A DNA stretch of 39,596 nt from a bacterium (GTDB lineage: Bacteria > UBA9089 > JASEIO01), in assembly GCA_030017475.1 (NCBI GenBank), contig JASEIO010000011.1:1-39596 (forward strand), read 5' to 3'. Below the pieces are notes generated by a model, which had not been told where the DNA came from, did no database searches, and worked only from the letters and a program-made list of their open reading frames with translations. Both the position numbers and the translations under genes were made by a program. This document shows positions 1-8,520 of the stretch, in pieces. Numbering within the stretch: the first letter of the stretch is position 1; every line of letters starts with the position of its first letter.

Positions 1-2886
1 GTTGTAATCTATAATGATACCATCTCCTGTAGCAGGAGTAACAGGAAATTCACTAATATTTATCTGATCTACCCATCCTGTTCCGGTATTATCCATAAAT
101 TGATACATGGAAGATGGTATCTCGATTCTACTCTGTGCACTTAAGTCATAATACCACAGTCTTATAGTATTTGGATTTACATCTTTATTACCCAAATCAT
201 AGGTACCTATGATAGGGGCATTATTAGTACCATATTCAAACAGCTCTTCACCCATAACAAGCCTTCCTCCACCGCCAGTTCCAACCTCTTCTCCTGTTAC
301 CTTTGTACCTCTTACCTCTTCTCCTCCCTTTCCAACTGGCTCTGAAGATACTGTATTTGGTGATATATTTACCCTAAAATAATCCTTACCTGATTCCTTT
401 ATACCTGTTGTCTCCCTCCAACCATCCAATGCTGGATCTGGGATCTCTGTTTCTAAATCCATAACCCCATTATTGTTTCCACCCTCAACTGTTCCAGTTG
501 GTATATTTATCTCTGAGAGGAATGGTACTGTTCCTGATTCCTCTAAGGTCATTATATCACCTGGTGTATCCGATTTTAGGGTGAATTTGTCTGTTGTAAT
601 GTCATAGCTCATAGTTACCTTTGCATCTGATGCATTTATCTCATTTATCAAATTCTGTACTGTTGGATAATTTGTGGCATTTATTGGACGGGATACATAC
701 CGACCAGATGTTGTGATGATTGTAATTGTTCCATTAACCGTTCCACCATCAAATTGATCCCATCCACTTGCCAAGTCAACCGTTGATGGACCTGCAATAA
801 CCTCTGACCCAGATACAATAGCTGGAAATGCCTCTGTATCAACAAAGTTATTTATAACCTTTCCATCTTTATCCAATTGCAATATACCCTTTGCCTCTTG
901 GTTTTTGTTGTAATAATAATCTGCAGTTACCTTTTGTGCTTTTAAAGGGATGTAGTCTATACATACATTATCACCTGCACTAACCTGTAGTGTAATCTGA
1001 TCAACACCATTTGTTCCAGTATTATCAGAAAATGTATAATTGGTTGTAGCTATGCCATTTACATATACTATCAAGTTATTAGGGTCAACTAAAGGGCTTT
1101 CTAGATCATAGGTATTTGTCCCTGCTGTGGCATTGATTACTACGTAGTTAGATATTACCTCCCTTCCTTCTGGGGCATAGTAATAATCAGCCTTTATCGC
1201 TACATTATCTCCTGGTGCCTCTATAAACTCAATCTCATCAACTCCTCCTGGTCCAGTATTATTGTGAAACATCCAGTCAGTTCTTGGTCTTTGCTCTATA
1301 CCATTTAAATAAACCCTTAGGGTTCGAGAATCAACAAGGTTTGAATCCAACTTGAATCTCGTTGCTACACCATTCCCAGTGCCAATTTCTGCATCCTTTA
1401 CCTCTTTAAATATAATTTGGTCAACACCACCTGGTCCAGTATTGTTTGATACATAATAGACTGTCCTTGCCTGGATTACTTCATCGACCTTTGCAATTAG
1501 GGTTGTTGGGTCGACAGATGTCTCATCTAAATTAAATCCAATCCTATCATAACTTGCTGTTATCTTAACCCCACTACCTGGTGGATCTTTAAAGGTAATC
1601 TCATCCACTCCATTTGGTCCTGTATTGTTTGAGAATGTGTAATTCGTAACCTCTGTACCATCTTGATAAACCTTAAGACTTAGATAATCGACATCTGGAT
1701 TTGCCAATTGGAAGGTTCTTTTTACGCCGTCCCCCAATCCTACATATTCATCGGTTACCGCAATCTTATCATTTCCTTCTCCTACCTCTTCTCTTGCTTT
1801 ATAGAAATAGGCATTTGTATTTATCAACTCCCATGTCTCTGGTTTTACTGCCTTCCATCTTACATATGTTCTATCAGGATGCATAGGATCAAATAGATGG
1901 GTAAATAGGATAACCATCTCCACTGAGGTATTGAACGTACCCAATGGAATCTTAGCCTGGGAGAAGAACCCACATCCAGTAGTCTTTGGGTTTTCGGATA
2001 ATTCTATATCAATCCCCACCCCATCAGGTTTTATATTAAACCTATCTGTTCCCTCATCATACTCTATGGTTACATTCGCCTGACTCGATTTATTAATGGC
2101 ATTCATTAAATCCTTAGGGGTAGTGAAGATATCAAGTGAAAATGTAGCCCCATTAATGGTTATTGTTCCATCTGGGGTTGATTCAAAGCCGGCATCTATC
2201 CAATTCTTCGTTATATCTATCCCTTCTCCCGCAGATGCAACAGATGTTGACCTAACACCTTTAGTGAATGATATCTTTTCTTTATCAATCATAAATGGAG
2301 ATTCTGAATTCAAGTTGCCAGCTATCCTTATCTCATTAGTTGCCTTAGCTGGAAGTACATCGTTCATCTCTATCTTTATATTCTCTATTGGTTTACCAAC
2401 ATTGATTATTGACTTACCAGTTAAGGGATCAATCTTTAACCCTGAATTCTTTTCTCGTTCTGCATTCCAACCCTGGACATGGAATCCAGTTGATGGATCG
2501 ACATAATCTCCATCTCGATCAAAATCAAATGCACCAGCCCTTGAATAATGGGCTAAATGACATCCCAATTCCTTTAAGATAAAGTAACCATCCCCTTCTA
2601 TAGCTATATCTGTATCCTTACCTGTCTCTTTCATTGCCCCTTGAGTATGTATGGTTTGTAATTGAGCAATCTTTGTACCTAATCCAATCTGCTTTGGATT
2701 CTCTCCACCTCGACCTTCTCTTGGGGCATTTGCTGACTCAAGCATCTCACTAAACTTACTTGAGAATAAGGCCCTTGATCTCTTATAACCCACGGTATTT
2801 ACATTGGCTACATTATCACCAATAAGATCCAACCACGTCTGGTGGAGCTTTATCCCTGTCACACCTGAATACATAGATCTAAACAT
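1..2886 (-). CDS. flgE: FlgE-like flagellar hook protein, C-terminus cut by window edge
   Basis: Structural protein of the flagellar hook or a hook-like filament, assembled outside the cell. The start is ATG at 2886 after AGGAGG with 8-nt spacing. The N-terminus (MFRSMYSGVTGIKLHQTWLD, then NVANVNTVGYKRSR) is the classic rod/hook N-terminal signature, and 962 codons stay open to base 1. Residues 60-230 match the paralogue at 3287-7726 (GRGGENPKQIGLG, KDTDIAIEGDGYFILKE). Two flagellin/hook IN-type motifs lie near residues 230-280 and 715-770. A module centred on NNTGPGGVDQI recurs near residues 418, 478, 538, 617 and 927. By comparison with the paralogue, roughly the last 200-300 residues lie outside the window. 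It is far longer than an ordinary hook protein (about 400-450 aa). Family assignment is firm; the exact role among hook paralogues is inference. Confidence 0.85.
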   Translation of the reverse strand, partial: MFRSMYSGVTGIKLHQTWLDLIGDNVANVNTVGYKRSRALFSSKFSEMLESANAPREGRGGENPKQIGLGTKIAQLQTIHTQGAMKETGKDTDIAIEGDGYFILKELGCHLAHYSRAGAFDFDRDGDYVDPSTGFHVQGWNAEREKNSGLKIDPLTGKSIINVGKPIENIKIEMNDVLPAKATNEIRIAGNLNSESPFMIDKEKISFTKGVRSTSVASAGEGIDITKNWIDAGFESTPDGTITINGATFSLDIFTTPKDLMNAINKSSQANVTIEYDEGTDRFNIKPDGVGIDIELSENPKTTGCGFFSQAKIPLGTFNTSVEMVILFTHLFDPMHPDRTYVRWKAVKPETWELINTNAYFYKAREEVGEGNDKIAVTDEYVGLGDGVKRTFQLANPDVDYLSLKVYQDGTEVTNYTFSNNTGPNGVDEITFKDPPGSGVKITASYDRIGFNLDETSVDPTTLIAKVDEVIQARTVYYVSNNTGPGGVDQIIFKEVKDAEIGTGNGVATRFKLDSNLVDSRTLRVYLNGIEQRPRTDWMFHNNTGPGGVDEIEFIEAPGDNVAIKADYYYAPEGREVISNYVVINATAGTNTYDLESPLVDPNNLIVYVNGIATTNYTFSDNTGTNGVDQITLQVSAGDNVCIDYIPLKAQKVTADYYYNKNQEAKGILQLDKDGKVINNFVDTEAFPAIVSGSEVIAGPSTVDLASGWDQFDGGTVNGTITIITTSGRYVSRPINATNYPTVQNLINEINASDAKVTMSYDITTDKFTLKSDTPGDIMTLEESGTVPFLSEINIPTGTVEGGNNNGVMDLETEIPDPALDGWRETTGIKESGKDYFRVNISPNTVSSEPVGKGGEEVRGTKVTGEEVGTGGGGRLVMGEELFEYGTNNAPIIGTYDLGNKDVNPNTIRLWYYDLSAQSRIEIPSSMYQFMDNTGTGWVDQINISEFPVTPATGDGIIIDYN
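985..1645 (-). repeat. Tandem protein repeat module in the downstream hook protein
   Basis: Four copies of a roughly 60-residue module lie in frame. Their conserved cores (NNTGP.GVD.I) are encoded near 1600-1634, 1415-1452, 1233-1271 and 996-1035; a fifth, isolated copy is near 64-104. The spacing of the first three is about 182 nt. Each core is preceded by a segment resembling VDP.TL.VY.NG and followed by PG..V.I.ADY. The copies diverge at the nucleotide level, so this is an old duplication. Confidence 0.75.
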
Positions 2887-3006
2887 AGGAATATCCTCCT
2901 CATCCCCAAATTCCTTTTCGGTTTTTAGATTAAACTCCCTTTACTAAAGTGTTATCTGTAACCCACAACCTTTTAGACATTTTTTCTTAAGAACCAATAA
3001 CTGCTC

Positions 3007-3189
3007 TTACCTTACCTTTACATTCCCCTTAAATGCATCCCTTCCACCCCCTTGTTGTATCTTCATCTTTTCTTGGGTATCCTTATAGATGATAAAAACC
3101 TGTGTCTCTTCCTGGGTGCGAAAGTATCTATTTACTTTAGCAATACCCGCCGAAGCTTTCTCAAGCCATATTCTATGATGTATGTACAT
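3007..3189 (-). CDS. Small hypothetical protein between the two hook genes
   Basis: A 60-codon frame starts with ATG at 3189 behind a strong AAGGAGG with 8-nt spacing. It lies in the roughly 400-nt gap between the two hook genes, on the same strand. The product begins MYIHHRIWLEKASAGIAK and is basic; I see no signal peptide, membrane segment or known motif. Flagellar operons often carry a small gene (flbD) after flgE, but this sequence does not show the FlbD pattern. The Shine-Dalgarno sequence and position are the only support. The rest of the gap (2887-3006 and 3190-3286) holds no other gene that I can support. Confidence 0.45.
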   Translation of the reverse strand: MYIHHRIWLEKASAGIAKVNRYFRTQEETQVFIIYKDTQEKMKIQQGGGRDAFKGNVKVR

Positions 3190-3286
3190 AATTCCATCCT
3201 CCTTGTATTTATTAAGCTAGAAGGATTAAGCCTTTTTATCAAACCGTGGAACATCCTGCCAACAACTTACTACTTACAACTAATGA

Positions 3287-6200
3287 TTACATTCGTAGTC
3301 TCATTATCTCCATCAGCATCCTGTCCCATGTGGTTATGGTTCTACTTGAAATCTGGAATGATCTCTCAGCTAAGACCATATTTACAAATTCAGCGGTTAT
3401 ATCTACATTGGACATCTCTAATCCCCGTGAGATAATATCTCCAAAGCATTCTTCGCTTGCTGACCCAATCTCTGCCTCTCCAGAGTTTGCAGATTCTCGG
3501 AACATCGTGGCATCCTCTTTTATTAATCCAGAAGGATTTTTGAATCTTGCCAAGGCGATTTGGGCTAAAGGGAGATGTTTCTTATTGGAATACTCTCCAA
3601 TCAAAAATCCTTGGGTATCAAACCTTACACCCTTTAAGATACCCTTAGGATACCCATCCTGGTCTATCTCTACATCATTCGCGTGCTGGGAGAATTGAGT
3701 TAAATCCGAAAGATCAATGTCTATCTCCAATCTATTAGCCCCATACCCTGATGGTGGCGAACCATTATAATCCTTTGGATAAGGGGTGTCTGGTGGATCG
3801 AGGTAGATCCCTTGAAATCCAATTGTCTTTCCTCGCCTTATCCCTGAATCCTCATCAAAGGTCTTTGGATCAGATGGTGATTGAAAGATTTCTGATATAA
3901 ACCCATTATATTCCCCATTGGCATCAAAACGTATCAAACCATATCCAGATATCTTACCCTCTTCCACTGGATTTTTTACATACCAAAGCCAGTAATTTGT
4001 ATCCAATCTTTCAAAGGTAAAGTTTAATGGGAAGCTATTCCCTAATGAATCATAAACGGATTCAGATATATTGTATTCGTATTGCTCTTGGGACCTTAAT
4101 TCTGCAATAACAGGAGAACCTGTACCTGCTTTAATAATAGGTGTTATAAGATCTCCGTTAATCTCATCCCCTAAATTGGGTGTAAATTTGATTGGCTCTT
4201 CCCCTGTTATCTGTCCATTTGGAATGAATATGGCTACATCATTACCCGCTATATTGATGGTGAAGAAATCCCTTCCATCTTGGGTTTTGTATATCCAATC
4301 ATCCCTTTTTGGATCAGGAATCTCTTCGGTTATATCTAATACATCATTTGCCTTATGAATAGCAGTTTTAGAATTTATATCTGTATCTATAAAGCAATTC
4401 TTAACCTTACCATAATTCAAACCTTTTATATCCCCTTCCAATTGAAGGATGCCTGAGGTAGCGGATTTAGTACCTGTTTTCATATGGATCCTTGTGAAGA
4501 ATCCAGGTATCCTTCTTGGTTCTGCATCTATCTGTCCTATAAATCTTCCTTCTCCTTTACCATAGGCCCTGCCGGAAATTATTTCCCGACCGGTTCTTGG
4601 ATTATATTCTACCCTACCTTTAACGCTACCAATAACCGTCCCAATGAAATCCATCTCATGCTCTACATAGACCCCTTCAACATATCCTTTAACAAGCCCT
4701 TTAATCTCACCTGAGATTGTACCTACAGCGGATCCAACGAACCTGGCTACATTCCAAGGATCAGTCGAAATGGTTCCGTCAAGACTACCATCAAATGTTC
4801 CAATTGCGGATGTATAACCTTCGTACTTCCCTTCGATATCTCCATAACCTTGAACTTCACCTACAATTCGACCAAGAATTGCGTAATCATCTAATATCCC
4901 GTAACTTCCATAAATGGCATTTACCTCTCCATCGAAGTAACCAAGGATTTTTTGATCTCCTCCTCTTAATCTAACCTCTCCTTCAATTGTACCTGTATTC
5001 TGAAACGAAGAGGCGATAAGGGACCTAATAATTGCTCCTACATTAGACCCTTTAGTCCCTTCATCCGCTGCTGTTGTTGATGCAGAATTGATTGAACCTG
5101 TAATTTCACCTTCTATCTTGATATTTGCATCTACATAACCTTTGCCCGAAAACTCCCAGGCATTAACTTCCGAATGCTTAATCTTTCCAGAGATTTCACC
5201 ATGTGCTCCTTGATAATCCTGGTCAGTCTGTGCACCTCTACCTAATACTTCACCAGAGACTGTTCCATAGGCAGATCCGATTAGATTACCACTTGCCTTT
5301 ACAGCTGCATTTATATAATCCGTAGCTCCAACTGGTCCAGGTCTATTAAAGACCTCTCCGTTTACATTCACCTCTCCTCTCCAATCACCATCTACCTCTC
5401 CCTTAATTATGGCTGTAGTACCAGTAATAGGGGTGCCAGTTACAGGTCCATTTATAATTCCAGTAATATCTCCTCGGGCATAACCAGTAACCAAACCTTC
5501 AATAGTTCCTGTTACTATAAAATCCCCATTTAGCATAACATTTGTACCGGTATTTGGAGTTCCAGTAGCTCTATCCCAGTATCTCCCTGTTATGGTGGCA
5601 TTTATCGTCCCTATAGCTGAACCGATAATCTTCCCATTAATTGTCGCAAGGGTTGGTGGATCCACCCAATTATTGTCTCCATCACCTCCACCAGCAGGTA
5701 TGATATTATAAAAGTTACTCCATCTTACCCCATCTGATTCCAGTCCTGCTTGTCCCTGAACATGTCCACCAGTTACCTTCGTGGTATCCACTGTTCCTGT
5801 AGCTGATCCAATAATCTGTCCAGTAACCTTTCCTCCTGCCTCTAAATAACCATCTATATCCCCAATTAAATGAAAGGTGTGAGATTGGACTTTGGCAGAA
5901 AAACTGGCATTATTGATTGTTCCAATCGATGAGCCTGAAACTATTCCATTTATATAAGAGATTAATTGAGGAGTCTCTCCAGTATCGGTAGATGTAACAT
6001 CCCCTTTTATTTTCCCAGTAAATATTACTACACTCCCACTTAACATCCCTCGTCCCTCGATCCTTGCTTCATGAACCTCACCAATTGTATGTCCTGTCAA
6101 TTTACCAATTGCATATTGCCCAAGGGTCATTCCTTTCACTGTTCCAATTGCAGTGGCATTATTTTTAATCGTACCGTCAATCTGGCCTAATACCTTTCCA

Positions 6201-7726
6201 TCGATATATCCTTCACCGCTCATTCTGTCCATAAGGCACCCTTTGATCTTAGCTCCCTCTAAATCCGGTACCTTTTCCTCATGAATCGTAAGATGTCTAC
6301 CTGGTACTTTGTTAGATATGGTAAATCTATCAATCCTTGGATCATATGAGATAACAACACCTGCCAATTCTGAATTGTTGATCTCATGGATTAAACTATT
6401 AAGACTTTCATACTGTGATAAAGGGCGGGATGTATAATCATTTATAGTAATTGTTCCATCAGGGTTGTCCTCTTGGAAGGCTTCGGTTGGTTTTTTTGTA
6501 AGATCCAATACACCTCCCCCATATTGTACTTCCGAGGTAGACATAATCCTTGGAGTTTCAGGATCGTAGGTTTCTGGATCAATTGGAGTAAACCTAAAGT
6601 AGAGATTATCTGGGTTTTGGGGTTCAAATAGATGTTTGAATACAATCCTTATATCCTTCCCTTTAATCTCCCCGACAGGGATTTTACATTCAGTAAAGAA
6701 GCCAATAGGTGAGGTCTCAGAAGGCATCTCTTCTAATCTTAAATCATCCCCTAAGATGTCTTGCTCAATTGTCCATTTGTCTTCTGTCTCATCATATGAA
6801 ATAGTAACATTTGCCTTCTGTGACTCATTTACAGCCTGAATGAAGTCCTTAACCGTTGCATAATCCGATAGCACAAAAGTAGCTCCATTAATTGAGATTG
6901 AACCGGTAGGAATTCTTTCAAAACCAGCCGTCTTCCAATCTCTACTGATATCCAATGCTGATCTAACCAAATCTGGCTTACGAGCTAATGTATTGTCTGA
7001 ATGCCACCAGAATCCAAAATCGTCTTCATAAACAAATCTTCCATCCTCTGTAAATCCATAATTTCGACTTACTACCTCTTCAGTAGATTTGGCCGATGCG
7101 GTAAACCCTATTTCAATAGGAGAGATAGGGATAGGTTGATCACTACTTAAATTTCCAGTAAGTTTTAGGTTATCTGTAACCTTTGGAGCTAAAATCTCTC
7201 CAAAATCAACTCTTATGTTTTCAAGAGGTTTATCTGTATACACTATACTCTTTAGTGTCTTAGGATCAATCTTCAATTGACCATTTTCCGGATTTCGCTC
7301 TGCCATCCAGCCTTGAACAAAAAAGCCATTTCCGGGATTAACCAAGTTTCCATCCGAATCGAAATCAAAACTACCAGCTCTTGTAAAATGTTCTAAATGA
7401 CATTCTATCTCCTTCAAGATAAAGAATCCTTCCCCTTGTATAGCTAAATCCGTATCTTTTTCAGTATCATTAATCCCTCCCTGAGTATGTAAAACCTGAA
7501 TAGTGGCATTAGTAACCCCCATACCGATCTGCTTTGGATTCTCACCACCCCGTCCATTTCTTGGCGAAAAGGCACTCTTTAAGGTTTGATTAAAAAGTTC
7601 TTCAAATGTAACCCTTGATTTTTTAAATCCAATAGTTTGAGCATTCGAGATGTTATTTCCGATTACCTCTAACCATGTTTGATAACTATTTAAGCCTGAT
7701 ATCCCTGCGTATAATGCCTGAAACAT
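3287..7726 (-). CDS. flgE: Giant FlgE-like flagellar hook protein with Gly-rich repeat domain
   Basis: A 1479-residue hook-family protein. The N-terminal rod/hook motif (MFQALYAGISGLNSYQTWLE, NNISNAQTIGFKKSRV) and a canonical C-terminus (ISRGLEMSNVDITAEFVNMV, then LAERSFQISSRTITTWDRML) bracket the insert, as expected for export and axial assembly. Residues about 60-230 form the FlgE core. IN-type motifs lie near residues 273-320 and 425-470. Residues about 500-1100 are many short G-x-I/V-x-G units, probably a beta-solenoid. A FlgE D2-like segment follows (SVYDSLGNSFPLNFTFERL). Start ATG at 7726 follows GGGGGTG. Upstream lie a sigma-28-type promoter and a leader terminator hairpin. The ordinary hook protein is about a third of this length. 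No rod, cap or hook-length genes are in the window. Confidence 0.9.
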   Translation of the reverse strand: MFQALYAGISGLNSYQTWLEVIGNNISNAQTIGFKKSRVTFEELFNQTLKSAFSPRNGRGGENPKQIGMGVTNATIQVLHTQGGINDTEKDTDLAIQGEGFFILKEIECHLEHFTRAGSFDFDSDGNLVNPGNGFFVQGWMAERNPENGQLKIDPKTLKSIVYTDKPLENIRVDFGEILAPKVTDNLKLTGNLSSDQPIPISPIEIGFTASAKSTEEVVSRNYGFTEDGRFVYEDDFGFWWHSDNTLARKPDLVRSALDISRDWKTAGFERIPTGSISINGATFVLSDYATVKDFIQAVNESQKANVTISYDETEDKWTIEQDILGDDLRLEEMPSETSPIGFFTECKIPVGEIKGKDIRIVFKHLFEPQNPDNLYFRFTPIDPETYDPETPRIMSTSEVQYGGGVLDLTKKPTEAFQEDNPDGTITINDYTSRPLSQYESLNSLIHEINNSELAGVVISYDPRIDRFTISNKVPGRHLTIHEEKVPDLEGAKIKGCLMDRMSGEGYIDGKVLGQIDGTIKNNATAIGTVKGMTLGQYAIGKLTGHTIGEVHEARIEGRGMLSGSVVIFTGKIKGDVTSTDTGETPQLISYINGIVSGSSIGTINNASFSAKVQSHTFHLIGDIDGYLEAGGKVTGQIIGSATGTVDTTKVTGGHVQGQAGLESDGVRWSNFYNIIPAGGGDGDNNWVDPPTLATINGKIIGSAIGTINATITGRYWDRATGTPNTGTNVMLNGDFIVTGTIEGLVTGYARGDITGIINGPVTGTPITGTTAIIKGEVDGDWRGEVNVNGEVFNRPGPVGATDYINAAVKASGNLIGSAYGTVSGEVLGRGAQTDQDYQGAHGEISGKIKHSEVNAWEFSGKGYVDANIKIEGEITGSINSASTTAADEGTKGSNVGAIIRSLIASSFQNTGTIEGEVRLRGGDQKILGYFDGEVNAIYGSYGILDDYAILGRIVGEVQGYGDIEGKYEGYTSAIGTFDGSLDGTISTDPWNVARFVGSAVGTISGEIKGLVKGYVEGVYVEHEMDFIGTVIGSVKGRVEYNPRTGREIISGRAYGKGEGRFIGQIDAEPRRIPGFFTRIHMKTGTKSATSGILQLEGDIKGLNYGKVKNCFIDTDINSKTAIHKANDVLDITEEIPDPKRDDWIYKTQDGRDFFTINIAGNDVAIFIPNGQITGEEPIKFTPNLGDEINGDLITPIIKAGTGSPVIAELRSQEQYEYNISESVYDSLGNSFPLNFTFERLDTNYWLWYVKNPVEEGKISGYGLIRFDANGEYNGFISEIFQSPSDPKTFDEDSGIRRGKTIGFQGIYLDPPDTPYPKDYNGSPPSGYGANRLEIDIDLSDLTQFSQHANDVEIDQDGYPKGILKGVRFDTQGFLIGEYSNKKHLPLAQIALARFKNPSGLIKEDATMFRESANSGEAEIGSASEECFGDIISRGLEMSNVDITAEFVNMVLAERSFQISSRTITTWDRMLMEIMRLRM
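4480..6230 (-). repeat. Gly-x-Ile/Val-x-Gly repeat array inside the giant hook protein
   Basis: The encoded region (about residues 500-1080) is dominated by units such as GTIKNN..IGTVKG, IGSAIGTI and GSAYGTVSGEVLG, with Gly every 4-6 residues alternating with Ile/Val. This pattern is typical of beta-helix or solenoid folds. Units are degenerate in DNA, and no frame break occurs across about 1.75 kb. Confidence 0.7.
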
Positions 7727-7749
7727 ATTACACCCCCGAACGAAGAACT

Positions 7750-7776
7750 AAAAAAGCCACGGGTACCTTCCGTGGC
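7750..7776 (-). terminator. Intrinsic terminator-like hairpin in the flgE leader (candidate attenuator)
   Basis: On the minus strand a perfect 7-bp stem (GCCACGG / CCGTGGC, loop of 7) is followed by six T. It sits 24 nt before the hook ATG and downstream of the only visible promoter, with no gene in between. It therefore cannot simply end an upstream gene and is best read as a leader attenuator. Confidence 0.65.
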
Positions 7777-7943
7777 AAAGATTTACTCCTCCAACCTCAT
7801 CCTATAAAAATGGCTGGGCGGCAGAAAAGAAAAAGGCGTGAACTAAAGACTGGGGCGAGGCTTTAGTTACCTTATTTCTTCTTTTGCCGTTTCAGCCTTT
7901 TTTGGCTTTAAGATCTGGGCCGTGAACACAGTTTCACAATTCT
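7777..7943 (-). promoter_or_regulatory. Structured 5' leader of the giant hook gene, unknown class
   Basis: From the predicted start near 7943 the untranslated leader is about 215 nt long, counting the hairpin before the ATG. It contains GTGAA/TTCAC at 7922-7937, an AGCC-A6-GGCT hairpin near 7895-7908, and a perfect 8-bp stem AACTAAAG/CTTTAGTT at 7841-7868 with a 12-nt loop. The loop contains CGCCCC, which could pair with GGGGTG of the ribosome binding site. A fragment resembles parts of the c-di-GMP-I riboswitch (GGCAAA ... AAAGCC), but the rest of that consensus is absent, so the class is left open. Confidence 0.4.
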
Positions 7944-7950
7944 ATAATAT

Positions 7951-7978
7951 ATATCGGCAGAATTAGTTCAAAACTTGA
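7951..7978 (-). promoter_or_regulatory. Sigma-28 (FliA/SigD)-type promoter
   Basis: Minus-strand TCAAGTTT, 12 nt, GCCGATAT. The -10 element is identical to the SigD/FliA consensus and the -35 differs from TAAAGTTT at one base. It points at the giant hook gene. The same geometry recurs at 38461-38488. Confidence 0.75.
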
Positions 7979-8034
7979 GTGCGATACAAAAGAAATAGGT
8001 ATTTTTTTGTAATATATTGCAAATACAAAACTTA

Positions 8035-8060
8035 GCCACTGATTACATTGTGGCTTTTTT
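8035..8060 (+). terminator. Intrinsic terminator upstream of the asp23 promoter
   Basis: GCCAC, 10 nt, GTGGC, then six T on the plus strand. It ends one base before the TTGACA box of the next promoter. No plus-strand gene precedes it, so it would insulate the operon from antisense readthrough or end a small RNA starting in 7940-8034. Confidence 0.5.
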
Positions 8061-8061
8061 C

Positions 8062-8090
8062 TTGACATTTAGTCGATCTTCTATTATATT
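8062..8090 (+). promoter_or_regulatory. Sigma-70-type promoter of the asp23-thi operon
   Basis: TTGACA, 17 nt, TATATT, about 35 nt before the asp23 start. The leader is too short to hold a TPP riboswitch, although three thiamine genes lie in the operon. Confidence 0.75.
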
Positions 8091-8126
8091 TTTAATATCA
8101 GAGAAGATTTGAGAAAGGAGGAGAAG

Positions 8127-8519
8127 ATGTCACAAGATATTCAAAAGGAGATTGGAATTGTTAAGGTGTCAGATGAAGTGGTGGGAACGATTGCTGGACT
8201 GGCAACTGTTGAGGTTCCGGGAGTGGCTGGAATGAGTGGAGGGATTGTAGATGGATTTGCAAAACTACTAACTGGAACACAGTTAACTAAAGGCGTAAAG
8301 GTTGAAGTTGGTGAAAAAGAAGCAGCAATTGATCTCTCAATTATTGTAGATTATGGAGTATCAATCCCTGAGGTGGCTTGGAAGGTTCAAGAAAATGTTA
8401 AAAGGAATGTAGAGCAGATGACTGGTTTGAATGTGGTAGAGGTAAACGTATATATTCAAGGAGTTCATATGGGAAAGAAGGAAGGGAAAGAAGAGAATAG
8501 ACGATTTGAGGTAAAGTAA
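8127..8519 (+). CDS. Asp23/Gls24 family envelope stress protein
   Basis: Small Asp23-family protein of about 130 residues that, in Gram-positive relatives, is tethered to the membrane by AmaP and linked to envelope homeostasis. The core GIVKVSDEVVGTIAGLATVE, the segment VPGVAGMSGGI and the C-terminal NVVEVNVYIQGVHM are typical of the family. I place the start at ATG 8127 behind AAAGGAGG rather than the in-frame TTG at 8109, which overlaps that ribosome binding site. AmaP begins two bases after the stop, and a DUF2273 gene follows, which is the conserved three-gene module. The basic, Glu-rich tail (KKEGKEENRR) is ordinary for the family. Its role in a diderm is inferred from homology only. Confidence 0.9.
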   Translation: MSQDIQKEIGIVKVSDEVVGTIAGLATVEVPGVAGMSGGIVDGFAKLLTGTQLTKGVKVEVGEKEAAIDLSIIVDYGVSIPEVAWKVQENVKRNVEQMTGLNVVEVNVYIQGVHMGKKEGKEENRRFEVK

Positions 8520-8520
8520 A

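Noticed and set aside
2096-4974. Several plus-strand open frames of 60-150 codons over the hook genes
   Set aside because: All lie opposite strong coding sequence, lack ribosome binding sites and show no protein-like motifs.
7780-7930. c-di-GMP-I riboswitch call for the flgE leader
   Set aside because: GGCAAA ... AAAGCC fragments fit, but the paired helix between them and the later GGTAG...GGTTACC part of the consensus are missing. Left as an unclassified leader.
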